Of a DNA stretch of 43,480 bases, positions 1 through 9,328 are shown piece by piece. The DNA lies in contig NZ_JAWOBT010000012.1 of NCBI RefSeq assembly GCF_046484155.1, forward strand, positions 1-43,480, given 5' to 3'. A program made the translations under genes and the position numbers. Below the pieces are notes generated by a model, which was given only the letters and a program-made list of their open reading frames with translations, ran no database searches and was not told the DNA's origin. Position 1 is the stretch's first letter. Every line of letters starts with the position of its first letter. The stretch is from Alkalibacterium sp046484155 (lineage in GTDB: Bacteria; Bacillota; Bacilli; Lactobacillales; Carnobacteriaceae_A).

Positions 1-2
1 TT

Positions 3-2624
3 GAAGGACGTTTGCCTGAAGAAACGAATGAAATTGCTATCGATCAAACGAATAATTATGCTGATGAGTATACAATAGGTGATACGATTCAGATAAATGA
101 AGAAAATTCTGAAAATCGTGAGGATACATTTAAAGAGCATACGTTTGAAGTCGTTGGTTTCTTGAATAGTCCCTTATATATCGAACGGATAAACAGAGGG
201 AATACAACTATAGGTAGTGGTAATCTAGACGGTTTTTCGGTCGTGTCAGCAGATGTTTTTGATATGGACGTCTATACCGATGCCTATATCTCATTCGATC
301 GATCGGGCGAGTATGAAGCCTATTCGACAGAATATCAGGACTTTATCGATAGCGAAATGGCTCAAGTAGAAGCGCTGATATCAGAAAGACCAAATGAAAG
401 ATACGAACAACTTTACGGAGAGATCGAAAGTGAAATTGAAGAAGGATACGAAGAAGTAGAGGAAGCCAGACAAGAGCTTGAAGAGGGCAGAGCGGAACTT
501 GAAGACGTCCGAAATGAGATTGATGAAGGCTATGCTGACTATGAAGCTGGGATAGAGGAACTTGAACGCGAAGCAGCAAATGCGCGTACTGAAATCGAGA
601 ACGAGCGGACACAAATCAATCAAGCGTTGAATGAAATTGAAGAGAGCAAAGTCCAGCTTGAAGCAGCGCAGATGCAGGACTCTCCCTCTTACGAAGAGTT
701 ATTGATCCAGGAAGAACAGGTCATGGCTGGATTACAAGAGCTCGAAAATGCTGAAAGCCAACTCGATGCTGAGCTGGCAACTTCAAGAGAAGAATTGGAA
801 ACTGCACGTGTGGAATTAGAAGAGGCAGAAGCTGAGTATCAAGATGGACTAGCTGAATTTGAAGCAGAAGCCGCGGATGCCGAAGCAGAAATTGCCGAAG
901 CTCTAGTTGATTTAGAAGAAGCCGAAACAGAATTAGCTGATTTAGACGAGCCGGAATATTTTGTCGATGATCGAACATCTCTTGCCGGTTACGAGGAGTT
1001 TGACCAAAATGCGGAGAGAATCAATGCTATTGCTAAGATATTCCCGGTTTTCTTCTTCTTGTTGGCCGCGCTTATTTCATTAACAACGATGACGCGAATG
1101 GTCGATGAAGGAAGAAATCAGATCGGTACGCTAAAAGCTTTGGGATATGGGGACATGGCCATTGCAACCAAGTATTTTGTTTATGCATTCATTGCTACCT
1201 CTTTCGGGAGTGTGTTAGGTTTGTTTCTGGGGTATTGGCTCTTTCCTAATGTGATTTTAGACGCGTATAGCTCGCTGTATAACTTGCCTTCCGCCCAAAC
1301 CCAATTTTATTGGAGCTACGCCGCAATCTCTCTAGCGGGTGCACTTTTGGCAACAGGATTATCTACATTAGTTTCCGTTCGCCTATCTTTACGCAGCAAT
1401 GCGGCAACGTTACTACGGCCAAAAGCGCCTAAAAAAGGGAAACGGATTTTCTTGGAATATATGCCGTTTCTTTGGAAGAGGCTTTCGTTCACTCAAAAAG
1501 TAGCGTCACGAAATATATTTAGATACAAACGCCGAATGTTGATGACATTATTTGGGGTTGCTGGCGGAACGGCCTTGCTCTTAACTGGCTATGGCTTATC
1601 TGATTCGATTGCTGGCATTGCAGACGTTCAATTTGGAGAAATCAATTTATACCAGGCAGTCGTAGCTGAAAACAATGAAGCAACAGCTGCTGATCGTGAG
1701 TCGCTTGTGGCGACACTTGAAAACGTAGAAGGCTTTGATAAAGAGCTTCTATCTTTCCAGGAAAATATTAAAGCCAACAATAATGGAGAGACGCGCGATT
1801 TTACGCTGCTTGTTCCAAGTGATGCAGAGCTGTTTGAAGAATTTATTGTACTCAGAGACTTGGAAAATCAATCAAACACTTACGAATTACCTGATGATGG
1901 TGTAGTTATTACCGATAAGTTAGCCGAGTTACTTGATGTAACTGTAGGGGATACACTGGAGATGGAGTGGGACGATTCTGAAACAGTCGAAGTCGAAATC
2001 AATGCTGTTTCTGAACAATACGTCCAGCATTATATATACATGTCACCAGCCTATTATGATCAAGTGATCGATGAAGAACTCGAATATAATACACGGCTGC
2101 TTAAATATGACGAACAAATAAGTAATGATGAGCTGGGGGAACAATTGACTGAAGAAGAGGCCGTTCTGGGTGTAACGTTTGTAACAGCCATCAAAGATGC
2201 GTTCCAAGATTCGATGGATAGCCTGGATGTGGTGACGGTGGTGCTCATCATCTCGGCAGCTTCACTCGCGTTTGTCGTCTTATATAACCTCACAAATATC
2301 AACGTTTCAGAACGTATCAGAGAACTATCAACAATTAAAGTCTTGGGATTCTTCGACAAAGAAGTGACCATGTACGTTTACCGTGAAAACTTTGTTTTGA
2401 CCATTATGGGCATATTTGTCGGTTTTGTATTAGGTATTTTCATGCACCGCTTTGTATTACAAACGGCTGAGCTTGATATTATGCGTTTTATCAGCCAAAT
2501 TACATGGACGAGTTATCTGTATTCATTCCTGCTGATGTTTTTCTTCAGTAGTCTGGTGATGGTCGTGATGCATTTCAAATTAAAACACATCAATATGGTT
2601 GAAGCATTAAAAATTCCTGACTGA
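3..2624 (+). CDS. FtsX-type ABC transporter permease, large coiled-coil form (5' truncated)
   Basis: The reading frame is open to the window edge, so the N-terminus lies upstream; the first in-frame TTG at 12 is not a credible start. The visible part begins in an extracytoplasmic domain, followed by a very Glu/Ala-rich coiled coil (about residues 120-310 from the window start). Then comes a first FtsX domain with three membrane spans (about 340-465), containing the typical ..RNQIGTLKALG.. coupling segment. A further span near 505 leads to a second extracellular domain, and a second FtsX domain (about 740-865, ..RELSTIKVLGFF..) ends the protein. This is the layout of MacB/FtsX-like permeases found with a separate ATPase, probably encoded upstream. 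Substrate is unknown; large two-FtsX permeases with coiled-coil ectodomains occur widely in Firmicutes. The family call is firm, the role is not. Confidence 0.88.
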   Translation, partial: EGRLPEETNEIAIDQTNNYADEYTIGDTIQINEENSENREDTFKEHTFEVVGFLNSPLYIERINRGNTTIGSGNLDGFSVVSADVFDMDVYTDAYISFDRSGEYEAYSTEYQDFIDSEMAQVEALISERPNERYEQLYGEIESEIEEGYEEVEEARQELEEGRAELEDVRNEIDEGYADYEAGIEELEREAANARTEIENERTQINQALNEIEESKVQLEAAQMQDSPSYEELLIQEEQVMAGLQELENAESQLDAELATSREELETARVELEEAEAEYQDGLAEFEAEAADAEAEIAEALVDLEEAETELADLDEPEYFVDDRTSLAGYEEFDQNAERINAIAKIFPVFFFLLAALISLTTMTRMVDEGRNQIGTLKALGYGDMAIATKYFVYAFIATSFGSVLGLFLGYWLFPNVILDAYSSLYNLPSAQTQFYWSYAAISLAGALLATGLSTLVSVRLSLRSNAATLLRPKAPKKGKRIFLEYMPFLWKRLSFTQKVASRNIFRYKRRMLMTLFGVAGGTALLLTGYGLSDSIAGIADVQFGEINLYQAVVAENNEATAADRESLVATLENVEGFDKELLSFQENIKANNNGETRDFTLLVPSDAELFEEFIVLRDLENQSNTYELPDDGVVITDKLAELLDVTVGDTLEMEWDDSETVEVEINAVSEQYVQHYIYMSPAYYDQVIDEELEYNTRLLKYDEQISNDELGEQLTEEEAVLGVTFVTAIKDAFQDSMDSLDVVTVVLIISAASLAFVVLYNLTNINVSERIRELSTIKVLGFFDKEVTMYVYRENFVLTIMGIFVGFVLGIFMHRFVLQTAELDIMRFISQITWTSYLYSFLLMFFFSSLVMVVMHFKLKHINMVEALKIPD

Positions 2625-2685
2625 TTGAACAAATTAGTTAGGATGCATTGTTGAACGATCATAAGAGTAATAGGAGGAAAGATAT

Positions 2686-3021
2686 ATGGATGGATTTAAA
2701 GAAGCACAATCCCTGGAGGAACTTAGAAAGCATGTGAACGAGAATGATTTGGCCTTTTTGTTTTTGTATGGTCAAAATTGTTCGGTTTGTCACGGTGTCC
2801 TTCCTCAAATCAAACCAATTGTAGAGGGATTCCCGGAAATAAAAACGTTACAGGCAGATGTCGAAAAAATCCCGGAAATTTCTGGAGAATACATTGTATT
2901 TACGGTACCTGTTGTCTTGCTGTTTGTTGATGGGCGAGAAGTCATGAGGTTTGCTCGATTCATCGAGAAAAATAAATTACACGAACAACTAGATAAAATA
3001 ACAAGTGCTTTAAGTAGCTAA
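2686..3021 (+). CDS. Thioredoxin-family protein
   Basis: A 111-residue protein with the single-domain thioredoxin layout: a CxxC active site (Cys32-Ser-Val-Cys35) after a hydrophobic beta strand, and the cis-proline loop at TVP (Pro75) followed by VVLLFVDGREV. There is no signal peptide or membrane segment, so it should act in the cytoplasm. CSVC differs from the classical CGPC, as in many YtpP/YdbP-type Firmicutes thioredoxin-like proteins, so it is probably an accessory thiol-disulfide protein, not the main TrxA. The start ATG has a strong AGGAGG site about 8 bases upstream. It sits alone between the permease gene and a terminator shared with a convergent gene. Confidence 0.88.
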   Translation: MDGFKEAQSLEELRKHVNENDLAFLFLYGQNCSVCHGVLPQIKPIVEGFPEIKTLQADVEKIPEISGEYIVFTVPVVLLFVDGREVMRFARFIEKNKLHEQLDKITSALSS

Positions 3022-3028
3022 ACTGAAA

Positions 3029-3118
3029 AAGCTCCCCAGAAAATGGAGGACCATGAGGTTAAGAGTGATCATCTTATCCATCAGCGTCCATTCGATTTAC
3101 TGGGGAGTTTTTTTATTT
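3029..3118. terminator. Bidirectional terminator between convergent genes
   Basis: The outer arms CTCCCCAG (about 3032) and CTGGGGAG (about 3101) pair perfectly and are followed by a run of seven T. An A-run on the left side supplies a U-tract for the opposite strand. The region between the arms is long (about 60 bases) and can itself pair partially (AATGGA with TCCATT). It lies between the thioredoxin gene (+) and the oxidoreductase gene (-), so it can serve both. Confidence 0.7.
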
Positions 3119-3126
3119 TCTAAGGG

Positions 3127-4104
3127 TTAGTTTTCGCCTTCAACTATCCAGGACATATCCCATTCTTTTGCGGCCCAGTCGATCAATTCGTTGACGTCTC
3201 GAGTGAGGGATAAAAAAGAAAAATCACTTTCGGATAAAAGCGTTTGAGAGATCGCCTGTATTTCATAGGTCAGAGCTTTGGAGCTGTCACCTAGGTTGAT
3301 CTCTTCGGTTGAACCGTTTGAATAAGTGACTATGGCCTGAGAGGCTCTCGGGAAATCGGTGACGGTGATATAAGCCTTTTCGCAGACAATAACACCTTGA
3401 ATCGGCATAGTTGCTTGAAAACTTAAAGCAGCTGTCCCGATTTCATCTTGTTTGTTCCTGAAATGAAAAGTACTGCTGTCATCAACACCAGTTTTATTTA
3501 ACGAAACAGCAGTTTGTCTTTCGTCGGGCTGACTTGAAAGAAAGTACCGGATAAAGGATAAGGCATAAACACCGATATCAAGTAATGCACCACCTCCAAG
3601 ATCAGGATCATAGAAGCGATCTGTGGGGTCAACGGTCTGCTTACTTCCGAAGAAAGTGTGGATCATCTTTAATTTGCCGTATTTATTTGTCTGTATGTTG
3701 CTTTTTATTTTTTGGTGAAGAGGCATATGATAAATGGTCATTGCCTCAGCGACGAGCAGATTTTTAGTTTGCGCTACTTTTAATACTGTGTTTAACTGCG
3801 TGCGGTTAAGAGTAATCGGTTTTTCACATAAGACATGTTTGCCGGCTTTGAGTAACATCAGCATGTCAGCATAGTGGTAACTGTTTGGAGTGGCAACATA
3901 AACAATGTCTATTTCTGGATCGTATGCTAATTCTTCATAACTTCCATAGGCTTTTTTGACCTCGTATTTTTTTGAGAACTCAAAAGCTTTTTGGAGAGTA
4001 TGAGAAGCCACCCCTAAAAGGTTAGCGTTATCTGAATCGAACTGTGACGCAAATTGATGAGCGATATCACCGAGACCGATAATTCCCCAATTTATTTTTT
4101 TCAA
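3127..4104 (-). CDS. Gfo/Idh/MocA-family NAD(P)-dependent oxidoreductase
   Basis: A 325-residue protein with an N-terminal Rossmann fold: the dinucleotide loop GIIGLGDIA (residues 8-15), then the family signature CEKP (Glu94-Lys95-Pro96), whose lysine is the usual catalytic residue. The C-terminal half carries the GGGALLDIGVY segment typical of the substrate-binding beta-sheet domain. Members oxidise or reduce sugars, inositols or related polyols; the substrate cannot be told from this sequence. The gene is transcribed alone against its neighbours. A GAAGGATC ribosome site lies just upstream of the ATG. Family assignment is firm. Confidence 0.9.
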   Translation of the reverse strand: MKKINWGIIGLGDIAHQFASQFDSDNANLLGVASHTLQKAFEFSKKYEVKKAYGSYEELAYDPEIDIVYVATPNSYHYADMLMLLKAGKHVLCEKPITLNRTQLNTVLKVAQTKNLLVAEAMTIYHMPLHQKIKSNIQTNKYGKLKMIHTFFGSKQTVDPTDRFYDPDLGGGALLDIGVYALSFIRYFLSSQPDERQTAVSLNKTGVDDSSTFHFRNKQDEIGTAALSFQATMPIQGVIVCEKAYITVTDFPRASQAIVTYSNGSTEEINLGDSSKALTYEIQAISQTLLSESDFSFLSLTRDVNELIDWAAKEWDMSWIVEGEN

Positions 4105-4374
4105 GTTGATCCTTCTTTCTTTAGCGATTCTTTCTAGTCTCTAAGTATAACTCTATTCAAAAAAAGAGATGTATACTTTTTTAGTATCTGTTTAGATTAA
4201 TCTTAGTATGTTAAAATAGTAGTGGACGGCTTGCTTTGAAACATTCATGACTAAAGTCACGAGTGTTCTCGGCTGTTTGATAAAAAAAATGAAAATCAAG
4301 ATAACAGCTTTTTAATTGATACACATGTATATCCTAAGTATAAATGATTTGAAAACAAAATAGGAGGATAAATT

Positions 4375-4959
4375 CTGAGTTATAATAAAAAGAAAAATTC
4401 TTTTCCGCTTGCAAAACTACTGATGATTCTTTTTCTTGCTTTTATTGGATCCATAGCATTGATCAGTCAATCAGTGGAGAATGAATCTGTGATTCAAAAG
4501 AGCAGGACAAAAGAAGAATTTATTAATGACGTGGCAAGTCATGCGGTTCCTCTCGAAGGATCTCATGGGATAAAGCCAAGCGTAGCTATTGCACAGGCGA
4601 TTTTAGAATCGAACTGGGGAAAAAGCAGCTTATCACGACAGGAACATAATTATTATGGTATTAAAGGGCAGTCGGACAATAAAAGATATGAGACATTAGA
4701 ATATGATGAAGAGTGGATAGAGACTCATGCCTCATTTAGAAGTTACCCGTCTCTTGAAGCGTCAGTGAAAGGTTATGCTGAGTTGATTTCTAATGGTGTG
4801 GCATGGAATTCTAAACTTTACCAAGGTGTACAGGAAGCTGCTACATATCAGGAGGCAGCATACGCAATTTATTCTGCAGGTTATGCAACAGACCCAACTT
4901 ACCCTGAAAAACTTATTGAGATTATAGAGTTATATGGATTAGATCGCTTTGATAATTAA
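4375..4959 (+). CDS. GH73 glucosaminidase (peptidoglycan hydrolase), apparent CTG start
   Basis: The first in-frame ATG is at 4423, but it falls inside the signal/anchor segment and has no ribosome site. In frame upstream, a perfect AGGAGG at 4362-4367 sits 7 bases before a CTG at 4375 (an ATT at 4372 is the alternative; a stop lies at 4369). Starting at CTG adds 16 residues with a Lys-rich N-region, NKKKN, ahead of the hydrophobic stretch, which gives a textbook signal anchor and a 194-residue protein. The rest is a glucosaminidase domain of the LytG/AcmA/FlgJ type: AQAILESNWGKS carries the catalytic Glu (Glu78 from CTG), followed by NYYGIKG and the SF.SYPSLEASVKGYAELI region. It probably cleaves GlcNAc linkages in the cell wall. 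There are no LysM or SH3 wall-binding repeats. Confidence 0.85.
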   Translation: MSYNKKKNSFPLAKLLMILFLAFIGSIALISQSVENESVIQKSRTKEEFINDVASHAVPLEGSHGIKPSVAIAQAILESNWGKSSLSRQEHNYYGIKGQSDNKRYETLEYDEEWIETHASFRSYPSLEASVKGYAELISNGVAWNSKLYQGVQEAATYQEAAYAIYSAGYATDPTYPEKLIEIIELYGLDRFDN

Positions 4960-4983
4960 AATATATGATAAAGAGGAATGGAT

Positions 4984-5673
4984 ATGGAAAAGAAAAAATA
5001 CCCGTCTGTGAAATCAGATTTGTATAATGGATATGTCGAATTGCCTGAAATAATTAGAAAAGCCAGTGGAATATTAATAAATGGAAAACGGTTTAAATCA
5101 TTTATATTCACCACTGATATCGCATTGATCATGAATAATGATGCTGATGGGATTATGGCTGTATATCCATTTACACCTCATCCGGCTATATTAGAAGCCA
5201 TTACATCTGTTTCAACGATTCCAGTTATGGCCGGTATCGCTGGAGGTAAGACTCAGGGTATCCGATCAGCTAATATGGCTTTATTTGCAGAAGCTCACGG
5301 ATGTAAAGCAGTTGTCGTTAATGCACCCACACCGATAGATACGATTGGAAAAATAAATGAAGTCATCGATATCCCCATCATTTTAACAGTGGTATCCGAA
5401 TACACGACCATAGAGAAACGTATAAAAGCCGGCGTAGATATCATTAACGTGTCTGGTGCAGGTAGAACGAGTGAGATCGTGAGAAGATTGAGAGAAAAGT
5501 ATCCTGATCTACCCATTATCGCAACAGGGGGCCCAACGGAAAAAAGCATTTTAGAAACAATCGAAGCTGGAGCTAACGCCATAACGTATACACCTCCCTC
5601 AAATGGTGAATTATTCAGCAGAAAAATGATGGATTATAGAGCGATGGAGAAAGACCGTTTTGAAGATGATTAA
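4984..5673 (+). CDS. TIM-barrel protein with phosphate-binding loop, function unknown
   Basis: About 229 residues with alternating beta/alpha units of a (beta/alpha)8 barrel: IPVMAGIAGG, KAVVVNAP, IPIILTVVSEYTTIEKRIKAGVDIINVSGAG, and a C-terminal IIATGGPTEKSILETIEAGANAITYTPP. That last part resembles the phosphate-binding end of ribulose-phosphate-binding barrels. I do not recognise a specific enzyme; related Lactobacillales proteins are usually labelled only as hydrolases. Two ATGs are in frame, at 4978 and 4984. The AGAGGA site ends at 4977, directly against the first, so the second (spacing about 6) is preferred. It sits between the wall hydrolase and the PBP, which hints at co-expression only. 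Confidence 0.72.
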   Translation: MEKKKYPSVKSDLYNGYVELPEIIRKASGILINGKRFKSFIFTTDIALIMNNDADGIMAVYPFTPHPAILEAITSVSTIPVMAGIAGGKTQGIRSANMALFAEAHGCKAVVVNAPTPIDTIGKINEVIDIPIILTVVSEYTTIEKRIKAGVDIINVSGAGRTSEIVRRLREKYPDLPIIATGGPTEKSILETIEAGANAITYTPPSNGELFSRKMMDYRAMEKDRFEDD

Positions 5674-5696
5674 ATCAGCATAAAGGAGTCGACGAC

Positions 5697-7754
5697 GTGA
5701 AAAAAAAGAGAAATCAACCAAAAGCATCAAATAAGAAAGTGATGGGGGTGGTTTTTGGCATTGTTCTACTTATCCTGGTGAGTACAGGTGGCTACATGTT
5801 TTACAGAAATTGGAGAGCAGAACAATTAGCCATAGAACGACGCGAAGAAGTTGAAAGCCTGGTCGATGATTATCTGCAAGCGAAGGCTTCGACCCGTTTT
5901 GAAGACTATACGGACACACTGCTCGAACGATCTGTATCGGAAGAAGGCTACACGAAACAAGAATTAGCTGAAAGATATGACGCGATTTTTCAAGCCATCG
6001 GGGTGGATCAAGTAGAAATCATAGATCACGAAATCATCTATGATGAAGAAACGGATGCCTATTCATTTAATTACAGCGTGGGCATGATGACCGTTTTAGG
6101 CGAGATTGAAACGTTGAATTATGAATCAGCCATTTATGAAATGGAAGAACTGAAAGCAGTTCAGTGGGACCATTCTCTGTTTTTCCCTAACATGGTGGAA
6201 GGTGACACAGTCAGATTGTCTTATGAGGAGCCAAACCGCGGATCTATCTACGATCGAAACGGGAATATGCTGGCAGGCGAAGGCGATGCGTATGAAGCAG
6301 GTCTGTATCCTGCCGTTTTGGGAGAAGGGGAAGAACGGGAAAACCGATTGACCACCGTTAGTGAGACGTTCGACATATCCGTAGAAGTACTTGAACGGTT
6401 ACTTAGCCAAAGTTGGGTCACAGCAGAAAGCTTCGTTCCGTTTACCGTTGTGGATGTAGGTGAGACCCCTGAAGTTTCAGGCGTCTTGTATCAGCAGACA
6501 ATTGACCGTCTCTATCCTTTAGGAGAAGCTGCCGCACACCTGGTTGGCTATGTCGGTGATGTTTCTGCCGAAGATATCGAAAACAATCCATTATTACAAG
6601 CGGGACAAGTAGTAGGTAAGAGTGGTTTAGAATACAGATTTGATAAAGAATTACGGGGAGAGATGGGCGGAAGAATAACGCTTGTTGATAGCGAAGGCGA
6701 AACGAGAGAAGTTGTGATGGAAAGAGAGAAAAAAGATGGAGATCCATTCCATTTAACCATCAATAGTGATATCCAGGCAGAATTATACGCATCATTTGAA
6801 TCGGAACCAGGCGCTGCCTCTCTCATGGATCCTAAAAGTGGGGAACTTCTCGCTTTAACCAGTTCGCCTTCTTATGATCCTCAGCTTTTTGCCCGTGGCA
6901 TTTCCCAAGCTGATTATGATGCTTACAAGGACGATGAAAATAAGCCGTTCTTAAATCGCTTTACTTCCCGTTACGCACCGGGATCAACTTTCAAAATTCT
7001 GACTTCACTTGTTTTGCTCGATTCAGGAGTGACGACACCTGATAAAATCAACACCATCGAAGGCCTAAACTGGTCGCCAGACAGAGACGGTTTTGGAGAT
7101 AGACAGATCACAAGAGTAAATGATACGATTACTGAGGTTAGTTTAAGAGATGCCCTCGTTTATTCAGATAATATCTACTTCGCCATGGAAGCTCTGGAAC
7201 TCGGGTCTGATGATTTTGTCGAAAACATGCTGATGTTTCCATTTAGTGAAGAGTTTGATTTGCCTTTAACCATGGAACCCGCGCAACTGGCAAATAATAA
7301 TGAAATCAGTGAGGTCACCTTATTGGCCGACACGGCCTATGGGCAAGGTGAAATATTGATGAATAGCATTCATCAACAAACTTTTTATACACCTGTTCTA
7401 AACGAAGGAGAATTTGTCTATCCTCAGTTACTTCTTCAAGAGGAAGAAATAATGACTGAAGCAATTATATCAAGCGAGAGCTCGATTCTGGTAAGGGATA
7501 TGCTGGTTGAAACGGTGACGAACCCGAATGGAACATCCTATCGGTTAAATGATTTAGATTATTCGGTAGGTGCTAAAACAGGAACTGCTGAAATTGCTGG
7601 CGAAGATGAAAATGAAACGAACGGATTTTTGTATGTATTCGATGAACAAGACGAAGCTTATTCATTCGTAGGCTTTTTAGAAGGACAAAAAAGTGGCGAT
7701 GTTATCGACCAGTTCTATCCCTTCTTTACAACTGTTAAGACCTTCATTGAGTGA
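5697..7754 (+). CDS. Class B penicillin-binding protein with MecA_N domain (PBP3/PbpC type)
   Basis: A 685-residue D,D-transpeptidase of the low-affinity PBP group. One membrane anchor (residues 15-35) is followed by an NTF2-like MecA_N domain (about 40-165), a dimerisation domain containing PNRGSIYDRNG (179-190), and the transpeptidase domain. All three active-site motifs are visible: STFK (430-433, nucleophile Ser430), SDN (490-492) and KTGT (627-630). It cross-links peptidoglycan outside the membrane. MecA_N PBPs include B. subtilis PBP3, enterococcal PBP5 and staphylococcal PBP2a and are often poorly inhibited by beta-lactams; whether this one is cannot be seen here. It starts at GTG 5697 behind AAAGGAG. 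The gene follows the TIM-barrel gene by 23 bases. Confidence 0.92.
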   Translation: MKKKRNQPKASNKKVMGVVFGIVLLILVSTGGYMFYRNWRAEQLAIERREEVESLVDDYLQAKASTRFEDYTDTLLERSVSEEGYTKQELAERYDAIFQAIGVDQVEIIDHEIIYDEETDAYSFNYSVGMMTVLGEIETLNYESAIYEMEELKAVQWDHSLFFPNMVEGDTVRLSYEEPNRGSIYDRNGNMLAGEGDAYEAGLYPAVLGEGEERENRLTTVSETFDISVEVLERLLSQSWVTAESFVPFTVVDVGETPEVSGVLYQQTIDRLYPLGEAAAHLVGYVGDVSAEDIENNPLLQAGQVVGKSGLEYRFDKELRGEMGGRITLVDSEGETREVVMEREKKDGDPFHLTINSDIQAELYASFESEPGAASLMDPKSGELLALTSSPSYDPQLFARGISQADYDAYKDDENKPFLNRFTSRYAPGSTFKILTSLVLLDSGVTTPDKINTIEGLNWSPDRDGFGDRQITRVNDTITEVSLRDALVYSDNIYFAMEALELGSDDFVENMLMFPFSEEFDLPLTMEPAQLANNNEISEVTLLADTAYGQGEILMNSIHQQTFYTPVLNEGEFVYPQLLLQEEEIMTEAIISSESSILVRDMLVETVTNPNGTSYRLNDLDYSVGAKTGTAEIAGEDENETNGFLYVFDEQDEAYSFVGFLEGQKSGDVIDQFYPFFTTVKTFIE

Positions 7755-7852
7755 TGCCATAAAATGAATTGAGATAATCGTTGTAAGTTAAAGCGGTATA
7801 TGATATATTGACTGTGTTTTTACATGATTTGAAATTTTAAAGGAGACAATTT

Positions 7853-9202
7853 ATGAACAGCGACCCCTGGAGTATAGAGCCCTTTATTGGGCCACTAGTA
7901 GTTATTATCAGCTTGATTGTATTACACGGATTTCTTTCAGCCGCTGAGATGGCTATGGTATCTATTAATCCAAACAAAATAATGGAAGAGTCCTTAGATG
8001 GAAGCAAGAAAGCGAAACGGATTTTACGAATTTTAGACAACGCAGACGAGTTTTTAACGACGATTCAAGTAGGTATGTCGTTATCCGTTTTGTTTACAAG
8101 CGGCATGACTGCATTTTTGATCACGCGTCTAGTCGAATCATCGGCTAATCCGATCCTTTCTTCACAAGTATTTGTATTGATCGTCAGTGCACTTGTACTC
8201 ACGTACTTATTCTTGTCGTTTGGTGAAAAGCTTCCTAAAGCAATAGCAAAACAAAATCCGGATGAAACGGCGATGCAGTTATCTGGTATGGTTTTTGGGC
8301 TTAGATATCTTTCATTACCGATTGTGTGGTTACTTGATATCACGGTTAAAGGTGCAAAACACATCTTGCCTATCGATTTTACAGCTAATGATGATACCAT
8401 TACACGAGATGAATTTCGTTCGTTTATCGAACATAGCCACCAACATGAGGTTATTGATATAGATGAATTTTCAATGCTGAAGGGTGTATTATCTCTTGAT
8501 AATAAAATCGCTCGTGAAGTGATGGTACCACGTACGGATGCATTTATGTTAGACTATGATGATCCAAACGAAGAAAACATTGAGGCCATGCTGGAAACAC
8601 CTCATTCACGTGTCCCGCTGTATTATGAAGATAAAGACAATATTCTAGGAATCGTCCACGTTAAAAACTTATTACAGGCATCAAAGCATAAACCGTTATA
8701 CTCGATCGATTTAAAAGAAATTAGTAATCGACCGTTATTCGTTCCTGAGACTATTTTTATCGATGACTTGATTTTCCAAATGAAACGAACGCAAAATCAA
8801 ATGGCGATCTTGAATGATGAATATGGTGGCGTAGTCGGTATTGTTACATTGGAAGACTTATTGGAAGAAATCGTAGGAGAGATTGACGATGAGTATGATG
8901 AAACAAGTAACCTGATCGAACAAATTGAAGACTCTATTTATAGTGTAGATGGATCCACACCGTTGGATAAGTTTAATGATTATTTTAAAACCAAAATCGA
9001 TTCAGAAGATGTGGATACGATCGCCGGTTATTTTATCACTGAATTTGGAAGTATCCCTGCTGAGTCAGAAGATGCCTTTATCCGTGTTGGTGAATTAAGA
9101 TTAATTGTCAGCAAAATGGAAGGGTCACGTATTTCAGCACTTACTGTAAAAAGAAATGAAGAAGAAAGAAATGAAGAGACAATTGAAGATAAGCGAGAGT
9201 GA
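7853..9202 (+). CDS. CNNM/CBS/CorC_HlyC-domain membrane protein (hemolysin family, probable Mg/Co efflux)
   Basis: A 449-residue protein with three domains in order: an N-terminal DUF21/CNNM membrane domain (about residues 5-195, with the LHGFLSAAEMAMVS motif near the first span), a CBS pair (about 210-345, from ..REVMVPRTDAF.. to ..DEYGGVVGIVTLEDLLEEIVGEI..), and a C-terminal CorC_HlyC ligand domain (about 355-435). The family includes MpfA of S. aureus and the CorB/CorC proteins, linked to magnesium or cobalt export; the older hemolysin name is misleading. An AAAGGAG site precedes the ATG. A hairpin terminator follows at 9235. Confidence 0.9.
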   Translation: MNSDPWSIEPFIGPLVVIISLIVLHGFLSAAEMAMVSINPNKIMEESLDGSKKAKRILRILDNADEFLTTIQVGMSLSVLFTSGMTAFLITRLVESSANPILSSQVFVLIVSALVLTYLFLSFGEKLPKAIAKQNPDETAMQLSGMVFGLRYLSLPIVWLLDITVKGAKHILPIDFTANDDTITRDEFRSFIEHSHQHEVIDIDEFSMLKGVLSLDNKIAREVMVPRTDAFMLDYDDPNEENIEAMLETPHSRVPLYYEDKDNILGIVHVKNLLQASKHKPLYSIDLKEISNRPLFVPETIFIDDLIFQMKRTQNQMAILNDEYGGVVGIVTLEDLLEEIVGEIDDEYDETSNLIEQIEDSIYSVDGSTPLDKFNDYFKTKIDSEDVDTIAGYFITEFGSIPAESEDAFIRVGELRLIVSKMEGSRISALTVKRNEEERNEETIEDKRE

Positions 9203-9234
9203 GCAGAGAATCAACCTGCGCTCTTGAGGGCAAA

Positions 9235-9267
9235 GGCTGAGACAGGTATTGTCTCGGCCGTTGTTTT
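9235..9267 (+). terminator. Rho-independent terminator
   Basis: Perfect 10-bp arms GGCTGAGACA and TGTCTCGGCC (one G:U pair) enclose a 5-base loop and are followed by GTTGTTTT. It closes the CNNM/CBS gene. Confidence 0.85.
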
Positions 9268-9328
9268 ATATATTGGATAGGGATAATTAGTAACTATATT
9301 ATAAGCATATAATGCGAGGAGAGATAAA

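Noticed and set aside
343..978. Several minus-strand frames opposite the permease coiled coil
   Set aside because: They arise from the repetitive GAA-rich codons of the coiled coil on the other strand.
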